DNA of 64,000 nt. It comes from Anaeramoeba flamelloides (Eukaryota > Metamonada > Anaeramoebidae). Made by a program: the position numbers and the translations under genes. Where the stretch lies: assembly GCA_027625915.1 (NCBI GenBank), contig JANTQA010000048.1, positions 4,030,001-4,094,000 of the forward strand, given 5' to 3'. This document shows positions 54,786 through 64,000 of the stretch, piece after piece. Positions within the stretch are counted from its first letter, which is position 1. The number at the start of each line of letters is the position of its first letter. The notes beneath the pieces are model-generated. The model was not told the DNA's origin, made no database searches, and was given only the letters and a program-made list of their open reading frames with translations.

Positions 54786-57700
54786 TTAAAAATCTTTCTC
54801 TTCGATCTTATGAGACCATTCATGTTCGATGTATCCATGTTGGATATCGAGAATCGTGTTAAATAATTTGATTCCAAATTTACCAACATCTTTTTTATTG
54901 GAGATTTCATAGGTTTTATCTTTATAGATAAAGGAAGTGATTGGGGAAATGATTGCAGCTGTTCCACAACCAAACATTTCCAATAATCTCTTTTCATTAA
55001 ATGCCTTAATGAGTTCTTTAATTGTTATGCTTCCTTCAGTAACTTTACATTCGCCCCATTCTCTGGCTAATGTGAGGATCGATTCTCTTGTAATTCCAGG
55101 TAAAATCGTGTTGTCATCCAAAGATGGTGTGATTAATTCCTTTTCACTATTTTCATTGATCCAGAGAATCATACAATTCATTGCGCCTGCTTCTGTGATT
55201 TTATTTTCATGATCAAGGAAAAGAACAGATTTACAATCCATTTTAACACCAATTTTGATTGGAAGTAAAGTTGGGGCATAATTTCCTCCTAATTTATTTC
55301 CACCGGTACCACCTTCCCTATTGATTTTTAATTTAAAGTGGTTTTTGAAGAAAATAGCACAGATTAAGAAATTAGGAAATTTCAAGACACATTTAATATA
55401 AAAAAAAAAAATAACAATAAAATTTATAATATAGCTCTGTTTCAAAAAGTGTGGAACTAAAAGTTTTCAAAAGTGTGACTTCAAACTGTCCAATCCGCCG
55501 GTTTTATCAAGTTTAGGTAGCACATTTTAAAATCATTTATTGCTCTCTTTTTTAAAAACAGCTTTATCTCAAGAGTTGAATTTTTGAGAGGATATGAAAT
55601 AATAAACTTTTTATGAATGATTCAAGTATATCCATTTTTCAAATAAATTCGTTAGAAATATTAGAGTAGCTAAATATTTCATCAGAGTAGTTAGCTATTT
55701 CATCAGAGTAGTTAACTATTTCATCATAGTAGTTGCTTTAAAAGAATAAAATTGTCTAATTAAAGGTTTAATTACTTACAAAATAAATAATTTAAACAAT
55801 CACAATGGTTTATTGTTGAATTCATTGTTTTTTAAACAATTAATAATGAATAAAACAAATTTTAATCAAAACATATAAAAAATTTTCTATTGAAAGGAAC
55901 TCAAGTTTTATGTTTTGATTATTGTATTAAAAATACAAATGTTGTCATTTCCAAAAATTTAAAGCCAAAAACAAAAACATTTGAAAAAGTATTCAAGAAA
56001 AGGTTTTTACAATTTTAATAGAAAAGTTTGAGAACAAATGATTAAAATCTTTAGTTATCATGCTTTTGAAAATGGTTTTATATTTTCAAAAATTGCTTTT
56101 TATCTTACAAAATTTTTTTAGATGGTCAGTAATTTTGCAATTAATAAATGAAAAAATTTTATTTCAATTTACCAAAATAGTTTTTTGTGAACAATGAGAA
56201 GAAATAATAAAAAGGCCTTTTCCAAATCTATTAAAAACGAAAATAGTCTGGCATTGATTTAGCTCTTTCTTTTTGAACTTTTGGGATAAAATTTAAATAA
56301 TTTAAGTGGTTACGTTCACAATGAATTTTAAGCATACATTAGGAAAATCATTCTTTTATATAGGTAAAGATTCAGAGGATCTTTTCTCCAGACAGATTAA
56401 AATAATTTTTTTTTGCAAAAAAAGTCTTTTATTGGCATTTTTTTGGTTTTTATTTTTCGTTCTCTTGCAAATACACACATATCACACCCTTGTAGTTGTG
56501 AAGAGTAGTATTGATTTATGGTGAAAGATTATTGAATTTTACAGAGTTATTTATAATGCTTTTGTAAGAATACTAATAACTGTACAAAATGATAAAACAA
56601 TTATTTAAATATCTTCTTGTGTGTATTTTTTAAGGACTAGGGGTAAAAAGTGTGGTTTTAATAAAAAATCAAAAAACCGAAAAAATGCCAATAAAAGACT
56701 TTTTTTGCAAAAAAAAATTATTTTAATCTGTCTGGAGAAAAGATCTTCTGAACCTTTATCTATATAAAAGGATGATTTTCCGAATGTATGCCCAAAATTC
56801 ATTTGAAACTTACAAACTTAATTTCGAATTATACAGTATTCAAATAATTTTTTTTTTTTAAAAAAATTGTACTTTAAGTTTTTAATTTTATCTTTTTTAT
56901 TAGCTTTTTATAAAATATTAATTTAATAATAATTAAAATGTTATTCATTCTAAAAAATAACTCTAGAATTTATTGTATTTTAAGATTGTATTTGAAAAAT
57001 TAATTATTTCTAAATATTAGAAATGTATTATCATATTGAATTGAAATAAATAATAAAAATTCAACTTTCTTTTTACAGCTGTTTAAAATAAAGTGTGGAC
57101 GAAAAGTTTTATAAAGGGTTTCTCAAACTGTTTGATTCGCTCGTTTTCAACAGTTTGAGTAACACTTTTTAGAACTTGTAGTTATCAATTTTTTAAAATG
57201 GATATAATTCAAAAATTCAAATCTTTTAATGGACTCACACGAAGAAAAAGCAATTAAAACAAATATTTTTTTTTTTTTTTGTTTTGATTTTGTGCAATTT
57301 CAGAATTCAAGATTTTTTCTTAGATGATACTGTTTGTCAATCAACATATTTTGTATAATTTTCATTTTTCTTTCAAAAAATAATAAAATTTTAAAAAATT
57401 TTGGAAAAAGTTAAAACTTTTTAAGGGACTAGTCTCTATTATTTTTTTTTGTTCAATTTCTAAATAATGATCCCTTATCTAGAAATATGTTTAATATTGA
57501 AAATAAAATAGGCTTTTTCAAATCTAAGTAATTGGCAAAACATTTTCTCGATCTCTATTAAATTTAGCTCAAAAAAACTTAATAGAGATTAGTCCCTTAA
57601 TACATCAAATTGGTTATATTATGATATTGAGTTTTAGAACTGGTATTTTAGTGATCAAAATAATTCATAGATTTTGATTTTTTTTTGAAAAGATGAATGA

Positions 57701-60099
57701 AGATTTTGTTCAATTTCTGTTTCAATTAACAGTGAAAGGTAAATTCATTTCAACAAAGTATGACAAAAAAAGGTTATTAAAAAAGTCCTAAAAATAAGTT
57801 TATTGAAGTTTGACGACTGTTTTAAAGATATTTTAAAAAAACTTTTTTGTCACATTTTATTAAAACGGCTGTGTGCATAGAAATTTAAAGTAAACTAAAT
57901 TTCATAATAAATGGCCCACCTTACATTTGAATAATGAATTGCTTTTGTATCGGTTTGAAGTTTTTCCTCTCACAATGAAAAGTTTGCAAATAAATCATTT
58001 TTTCTCTTTTTTATTTTTTCAAAAGTGTTTTGTTAAAATGGAAAATGAAAATGAAAAATTTGAAAGAAGTAACAGATGAATTAATGAAAAATTTGGTTTC
58101 AAATATGAAAAAGAGATTAGATTTAGTTATTCAAATGGAAGGGGAATCGATAAATGGGTTTTTTTACTTATTTAAATTGTCTATTTTTCATGTAATGCTT
58201 CATTCAAAATAAATGGCCCAACTTTTTTTTAACAGTTTTTTTTATTTTTCTTTCTTTTTTATTTTTAGACAAAAAAATAAATATCTCTTGAGTATAGTAT
58301 TGAATATTAAAATCTAAATTTTTATATTATAATAGATAACTTCAATTATTAAAAATATTTTTCTTTAAAATTTGATTTTTAATGGGCCAATTATTATGAA
58401 AGATAGTTTATGTTAAGAAAAAATAAAGGTTTGGAGTGAATTTTGAGCCCAAAGTCTCAAAATTTTCTAAGAGTTGTAATTTTATTTTCTTTTCATCATG
58501 GAAATTAAAATAAAGTGCTTTTGTTAATTTGAGAATGAAACTAACCATTTTGGAAAAAGAGTGAAACAGGTTTTTCATTGGGAACCTTACTGAAAATGAA
58601 AAGTAAAGCCAATAAAAAGAAGAAATCAATTAACTTCAAATAATAATTCATTATATTATTTTCAATCAACCCAACAAATACAAATTAAATCTACTTTCAT
58701 ATCGAAATTGGAGGCGTGGTTTTGGAGATCTCAAAAATAGTCAATTTTTTCAACAAATTTTCAATAATTGATCAATAAAAGAAAAAAGCCCATAGGAAAA
58801 GATAGTATCAAAAAAACTGTTATTCTGCTGAATACTTCATTTTGTCTTTATTTATTTATTTTTTCTTTTATTAATAGATCTTACTTTGAATTTTCAGTAA
58901 TGTTCTCAATGAAAAACCGTGTTTCACTTTTTTTCCACAATGGTAACAAAAATTTCATTCTGAACTTCAAAAAAAAAAAAAAAAACAAACAACAATCGAA
59001 AAAATTAATATAAATAATCTGTGTACCCAATTCCCAAGGAAAATAATAATAAAACTAATTTACAAAATTAAAAAGTTGAATTTCGACTTTGATCTTTTAA
59101 ATATTTCTCCGAGAAAGTCGAATGAAAATTTTTTTCCCGTTCTCTTTTAACAAACAATAATTTAAAATTTTTGTTGACCATAATCCACTTAAAAACAAAA
59201 AATTTGAGTAAAACCAATATATATAAGATTATTCATATAATATTCACAAAAAAAAAAAAAAGCATTCGGACTTACCATGCACGAAGATATTTCTTTTGAG
59301 CATGTAATTGGATACCTGTAAATCCATCAGAATAGTAAGGGCCAACTGGGCACATAAAGACACAAATTTTGAACTTGTGAGAAGGTTTGATCCCAATGAA
59401 AGGATCTGTTCCCAAGATAACTGGTCTAAGATAACAAGAATAACCTTTAATGTTTGGTATCCAATCACGTTCAAGCCACACAAGCATTTCAATACACTTA
59501 AGAAGTTCTTCAGGATCAAAATCTGGAAGTGCAAGTCTTCGTCCAGATTCCAAGAATCTGTTCATATTCTTCATTGGTCTAAAGAAGCGTATATTTTCGT
59601 CCTTATCTTTGTATGCCTTCATTCCTTCAAAAGCTGTGATACCATAATGAAGAACGCTTGTAGCTGGGTGCATAGAAAAGTTATGGAAAGGTACAATTCT
59701 TGGGACAGAAAATTCTAATAAAAGAGAAATATTATTTTATTCAAAAAACAGAAAAAGATTGAAAATTAAAAAAAAAATAAAGGTTCAAAAAATAAGCAAA
59801 AAAATATTGCAAAAAGTAAATTTTTTTTGATTTTTTTTTTCCGTACTTGTCTCTTCATCATAATCAATTTCAAGTATATGATCAGTGTATGTTTTTCCAA
59901 ATTGGTAATCTTTTGGGTCTGCTTTTTTCTTTTTGAGTTTTTTTGCGCGTATTATTTCAATTTTTGAAGAATTAATGTCTTTTTCTGTTCCTTCAACATA
60001 CATTGGGTATTCAGTTTTTTTACAGCACTTGTTGACTAATAAACCAGCACCAATTCCAGCACCAAAAGCAAGTCCTAATCCTAATAATTTTTTATTCAT
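54786..60099 (-). CDS. BCAT: Branched-chain amino-acid aminotransferase (class IV PLP enzyme)
   Basis: Transfers the amino group of Leu, Ile or Val to 2-oxoglutarate using pyridoxal phosphate. Exons on the minus strand: 60099-59847, 59714-59276 and 55317-54786, together 1224 nt (407 residues). Junction codons fit: A/AA (Lys) and TG/G (Trp), giving YLRAWEGGTGGNKLGGNYAP. Motifs: LHYGITAFEGMKAYK (exon 2), CYLRPVILGTDP, CPVGPYYSDG, catalytic Lys239 within GGNKLGGNYAPT, the TEAGAMNC loop, LPGITRESIL, and FGCGTAAIISP with a closing QHGYIEHEW. The N-terminus is unusual: LLGLGLAFGAGIGAGLLV (residues 5-22), a hydrophobic Gly-rich segment, is followed by CCKK and a Lys-rich linker, suggesting a membrane anchor or organelle signal. 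Intron 1 is 132 nt; intron 2 is 3958 nt and full of repeats. Confidence 0.93.
55661..55735. repeat. 21-bp tandem repeat, about 3.5 units
   Basis: The unit TCAGAGTAGTTAGCTATTTCA repeats head to tail with one or two differences per copy, inside the large aminotransferase intron. Confidence 0.85.
56306..56817. mobile_element. Foldback element flanked by TTAA
   Basis: 512 bp between TTAA at 56302-56305 and TTAA at 56818-56821. Arms of about 145 bases (56306-56450 and about 56676-56817) are inverted copies with about 85 to 90 percent identity by eye, including TTTTCTCCAGACAGATTAAA and TTTTATTGGCATTTTTT in both. The two similar short open frames, one on each strand, are products of the inverted arms, not genes. 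A TTAA target is typical of piggyBac-type elements, but TA plus chance is possible. Confidence 0.75.
57424..57597. mobile_element. MITE with AGGGACTAGTCTC ends, copy 2
   Basis: 174 bp with TA flanks (57422-57423 and 57598-57599). The left end AGGGACTAGTCTCTATTA and the inverted right end AGGGACTAATCTCTATTA differ at one position in 18. It aligns end to end with 28262-28434 and has better preserved ends. Confidence 0.85.
58545..58943. mobile_element. Family A element with about 75-bp inverted ends and TAA flanks
   Basis: The left end CCATTTTGGAAAAAGAGTGA and the inverted right end CCATTGTGGAAAAAAAGTGA continue inward through GGTTTTTCATTG, GAACCTTACTGAAAAT and AAAGTAA blocks in both arms. TAA lies directly outside each end (58542-58544 and 58944-58946). 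A 3-bp TAA/TTA target duplication is typical of PIF/Harbinger elements. It has no transposase. This is the best preserved family A copy. Confidence 0.7.
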
Positions 60100-61454
60100 T
60101 TTTGAAAAAGTGAAATAGAGAAAAAAATGAAAAACAAAAAAGATGATACAAAGTAATTTTTTGTTACTTTTTCAAAGTAAAAGAAAAGTCAAAAGAAGAA
60201 ACGTTAAGATACTTATTCAACTTTTTTTTTGTTTGATTTTTACAAGAATTCAAAAGTGATCTTGTACTAAAAAAATCAACGGTTTAAGAAGCAAATAGAA
60301 ATTAATTATTATTTCTTCGGTATGTGGTCGAGGCAAAAGTTGGTTTTGCTCTGTTTTTCAAGAGTTTAATTTACAAAAAGGATATTTGGAAATTTTAGAA
60401 TTTTATTTGGAAAAATTGAAAAGAACACAAATATTCATCCTATTATCCTTTTGTGAAATCGATTTGAAATCAACTCAGATAAGAATTTATTCAAATTAAT
60501 GAATTTCTATTTTGTTTTAATCAGATCACCCTTGGCTTTTACTGATCTGAAAATTATTTGATAACACATTAAAAAGATTAGGTATTTTTTTTTTAAGGGT
60601 ATAATTGGATATCTTGGGTTTCACTTCAGTTGTTGGGTGTGGGATTAAAATAGGACTGGGGGTTGACTTTAGGTTTTTTTAAAGATCTCAGAAAAAGAGT
60701 TGAGTATTGAAAAAAATACTTGAAATGAAAATAAGTTAGTGAAAGATTTTTAATTGTGAATAGTAGGAAAATTATTAGTTAATTTCTTTTATTTTCAATT
60801 CAATATTATTTATAAATAACCATATTATTTCTGAACTCATATATAAACCTACCTAAAAGTTCACCAAAATGAAGTTGGTCTCGAATACCCTTTTAATTGT
60901 TTGATTCTCAAAGTAGATCTAATTATTTTTAACAATAAATTGAGTTTTATAGAGGTTTTTTTCTATACAATAAAAAAAAACCCAATAGACCGGTGTTGAA
61001 AAGGCAACCAACTACTTTGTAATGGTTTTACTAAATCAAGGAATATACTTTACTCAGCAACGAAAATATAACCCCTACTCATAATATTGAATCTCCGCAG
61101 AGATTTAGAACTATATCAATCTGATGGAAACAACAGATATACAAGAAACAGGGTCATTTAAATAAATTCTTAATTGGGATTATGAAGATTTCTAATAGGT
61201 TAAATTGTCATTTTCAAAAAGAAAACAAGAAAAAAATTATTTTTTTTAATTTTCTTTAATAAAATACATTTTATTTTAATAAAATTTGTACATTTGACGA
61301 AATTTTTGAAATAAAAACAAATTAAACTTTTTAAGAATTTACATTAATTCATGATTTAACCCCAAACCTCATTTTAAATATGAACCTAGTAGGTATTTCA
61401 ATTCATGATAACAAAGACCCAGGGTAAAAAAAAAACGAGTTAAATATTATTAAA
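60100..61454. other. Intergenic stretch upstream of the aminotransferase gene
   Basis: It should include the aminotransferase promoter. Just upstream of the start codon is an inverted pair, TTGAAAAAGTGAAA and TTACTTTTTCAAAG. Nothing else was recognised and no gene is supported. Confidence 0.45.
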
Positions 61455-62024
61455 TAAACTCTTTTTCAAAAATTGTGACTCACCTGAAATAATAAATTGA
61501 AAAAAAAATATTATCATTTAGTATTCAAGAACAATTAATAACTAAATATGATTTGTAATTCTCTTTTAAGTCATTCTAAATCTATAAAAGCCTGATAGAT
61601 TAAAAATTAAAAAAAATCAAACCAAAAACTAAAAAAAAGTGAGTTTTAATTTTTGAAATGAGTATTACGGATTTTTTATTACTGAACTTTCACTGAAAAA
61701 AAGTTGAATAACAAGATTTTTTATGAATAATTAAATCCATTTTCAAAGACATTACATAGTCTCAATTTTCTTAGTGATTATTTGTTATTTCGAAGATCTC
61801 TTTTTTTTTTTCCAAATGATCTTTTAAAAAAAAAAAAAAAAAGAAAAAGAAAAAAAAAAGAAAAACAAAAATTTGAAAAAGCAAAACTAAAATTTGCAAA
61901 ATTAGAAAAAACGATTATGACCCAAAAATTTTAAAATATTTTTTGTAAAGAATACTGATATAAACCCTCAAAACAACGCCCATTAACATTATAAAGTGAG
62001 TCAAAATTTATGAAAAATAGTTTA
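61455..62024. mobile_element. TAAACT-ended Tc1-like element
   Basis: The left end TAAACTCTTTTTCAAAAATT followed by GTGACTCACC, and the inverted right end TAAACTATTTTTCATAAATT followed by TTGACTCACTTT. 570 bp, no readable transposase. It belongs to the group at 26243 and 62104. Confidence 0.65.
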
Positions 62025-62103
62025 GTTCTGAATTTTCATCATATGTTATATAGGCTAAAAAAATAAAAATATACGAATATATATATATATATATATATTT
62101 ATA

Positions 62104-62640
62104 TAAACTAAAATTCAAAAATTTCCACACAGCTAAAACGTTCCAAAAATCACAATAATACAATTTCATTGAAATTCGAAATAATTTTGATTTTTATCCA
62201 AAAATAGAAAATCATTTTTTCATCTTTTAGTTTTTGTTTTCATTTCATTGTTTTAATTAATAAATTTGTTTCGTTAGATTAAATTTTTTTTTGAACAATT
62301 GATATTATGTTAAAGTTGAGTTGTTCCAAATAGAATAACTCTAATAAAATTAGTTGATAGTTTCTAAAATTTGATCGGTTAATATTCCTAATAGAATTTA
62401 AACAAATTTACTAATAAATTTTTTTATTTTGCTCTCTCCAAAATTTTTAACACACCCATGATTTGTTAGTATTGATAATTATTTATTTATTGTTTTGTGA
62501 GTATTGTAATTTATAAAAAAGTGTTGAAATTTTAATTAGTAAGTGGTTCTAATTTGGTAAATCTTCTTGAATTGATTATATAAGTTTTTTTTTTTCACAA
62601 ATCGAATTTTGGTGTGTTAAAAATTTTGAATTGGGGTTTA
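62104..62640. mobile_element. TAAACT-ended Tc1-like element
   Basis: The left end TAAACTAAAATTCAAAAATT followed by TCCACAC, and the inverted right end TAAACCCCAATTCAAAATTT followed by TTAACACACC. 537 bp, starting next to an AT microsatellite (62076-62100). No readable transposase. An internal AAAATTTTTAACACACCC block at about 62443 suggests a nested end. Confidence 0.6.
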
Positions 62641-63187
62641 TAATTGCCAATAAAATATTATTTTCTTCACTTTAATGGGTGAAATTTGTTAAAAGGGTGT
62701 TTGTAAGATCATAAAAACCATTTATAAAAATAAAAAATATCATTTTTTTCACTTCTTGTCCCAATAAAGCATCTAATTCAATATTCAATAATATACCCAA
62801 TAATATTCCACCCAATCCAAAATGAATTATGAAGTTAAAATACTTGATATTTTCAAAAAAAAATTAAAATATGAATGGTGTTTGTTCATAATTTTTTCAG
62901 AACACCCCAATTTTGTACAATTTGATGTTTTTTAAAACTAAAAAATATCTTTATCTTAAATAAACTCTATTTTTAAAGAAAATAATTCAAATACGATCCT
63001 ATTTTTTTTAAATTTTACTTTGTAATAATAGAACTTGAATCATTTTTTTTATATTTATTTATTGTAGATTGGCCTTTCTTTGATCATAAATCGGTGTTAT
63101 TTCTTAAAAATTGATGTATATTTTGAATTATTTAAACAAAGGCTGAAAACTCGGAAAAGTTCATTTGACCAAATTGGGTTCTTAATT

Positions 63188-63221
<34 letters not shown>
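63188..63221. repeat. TA/GA compound microsatellite
   Basis: About eight TA units run directly into about eight GA units. Confidence 0.9.
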
Positions 63222-63222
<1 letters not shown>

Positions 63223-63475
63223 CCCCTTTGAAATAAAAGTGATATTACACTTTCTCACAATATAAATCATCAATCAAATTAAAAATTTTATTGAGATTAA
63301 TTTAAAAATAAGAATAATTGAATGAGAGTTTGTGGTTTATTTATTTTTTTTTGATTTATAAATTTTCCTAATTTTTTTTATTTTTTTCATTTTAGTCAGT
63401 TCCATTTTTATTATATAAACTTTGGATGTTATTTAATTTACAAATTGTTTTAAATCTAAGTGCGAAATATAACTT

Positions 63476-63611
63476 CAAATTAAAATAATTTGGAATTTTT
63501 TTTTCCACAAATTATTTTACTAGAATCCAAGATTTTTTGCTATGCATTTAAGATTTTTTTTATGCCTTAAATTTCGTTCAAAGTCCATGCCTTAAAATTT
63601 TGAACAAACTG
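63476..63611. repeat. GGCACA-family MITE, right part only
   Basis: The middle (ATTATTTTACTAGAATCC) and right arm (ATGCCTTAAATTTCGTTCAA, ending ACAAACTG before TA) match the copies at 3550 and 18401. The left arm is missing or too diverged to see. Confidence 0.55.
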
Positions 63612-64000
63612 TATCCAAAAAGTGTAAATTAAAGTCTGGTTATCATTATATATAATTTTTTATCCGGATATATAACGATAAAATCATAGATTGTCTGATG
63701 ATTAATTAATAAAATTAATTCTTGAACTATTAAAATTTAAAATGAATTCATTTTGGTTTTTTTCCTTTAATTTGTTATGAAATATTAAATATATCTTTCT
63801 TTCGTTGGAAGGTTTAGGTATAAAAAAATTATTTATACGTTCACTAATAAAAATAAGAATGTTGTAAAAAATAGAGTTTTTACAATTTTAGAGACGAATA
63901 AAGAGCTTGGTGCCTTTAACAAAATTTTGGTAATAATTAATTGAAATTCTGGTTATCTTAATAGACCAATAATTATTTCAATCAAAAATATCGTTTGGAA

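Larger units (their letters stand above)
55318..59275 (-). other. Second intron of the aminotransferase gene, repeat-filled
   Basis: 3958 nt, donor TG/GTAAGT and acceptor TCAATAG. It holds two similar element ends in direct orientation (about 55435-55590 and 57075-57235), a 21-bp tandem repeat, a foldback element (56306-56817), a MITE (57424-57597), a family A element (58545-58943) and a block at 59065-59160 shared with 8995-9110. It is thirty times longer than the gene's other intron. Confidence 0.85.

Noticed and set aside
56306-56802. Two similar open frames on opposite strands
   Set aside because: They are mirror products of the arms of one foldback element, not a duplicated gene.
55435-57235. 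Two directly repeated blocks resembling long terminal repeats
   Set aside because: Their ends look like Tc1-type inverted-repeat termini in the same orientation, there is no retroviral-type coding region between them, and similarity is low; they are more simply two neighbouring DNA-element ends.

Overview
This window is a piece of an AT-rich eukaryotic nuclear genome with the standard genetic code and GT-AG spliceosomal introns. My best guess for the source is an anaerobic amoeba of the Anaeramoeba type. The reasons are long KE/KQ/NE-repeat low-complexity stretches inside proteins, an ankyrin-repeat protein fused to two BTB-like domains, and non-coding DNA made largely of A and T runs. This is inference and was not checked by database search. 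Coding density is very low: about nine protein genes, one tRNA gene and one transposase relic in 64 kb.

Layout. 3-305: the 3' end of an unrecognised gene. 306-6580: a transposon graveyard (Tc1/mariner-like elements, palindromic MITEs, LINE-like debris). 6581-8509: a divergent pair of ribosomal protein genes, uL23 (minus) and eL14 (plus), with short introns. 8510-13163: repeats, including a 134-bp near-perfect inverted repeat. 13164-14417: ankyrin/BTB protein (minus). 14418-20009: non-coding, with two MITEs. 20010-21281: a palmitoyltransferase-like protein with a degenerate DHHC motif (plus). 24863-35430: long-chain acyl-CoA synthetase (minus), four exons separated by 2.5-3.4 kb introns full of repeats. 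36517-36587: tRNA-Gly(GCC). 36646-39110: a hAT transposon with inverted ends and an 8-bp target duplication. 39119-44862: repeats, including a 5'-truncated LINE inside an older element. 44921-47812: a very divergent actin-related protein (minus). 49254-50019: PRA1/Yip3-family protein (plus). 50020-54785: repeats, a 23-G run and a 1.3 kb inverted-terminal-repeat element. 54786-60099: branched-chain amino-acid aminotransferase (minus), with one 4 kb intron. 60100-64000: non-coding, with more Tc1-like elements.

The genes do not form one pathway. Two are metabolic (fatty acid activation, branched-chain amino acid transamination), two are ribosomal, two act in membrane traffic or lipid modification of proteins (DHHC-like, PRA1), and two are regulatory or structural (ankyrin/BTB, actin-like). 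The strongest structural theme is the TA-flanked inverted-repeat elements. They fill intergenic DNA and have inflated the introns of two housekeeping genes, while ribosomal protein introns stay at about 95-175 nt. No virus-derived or LTR element was recognised.
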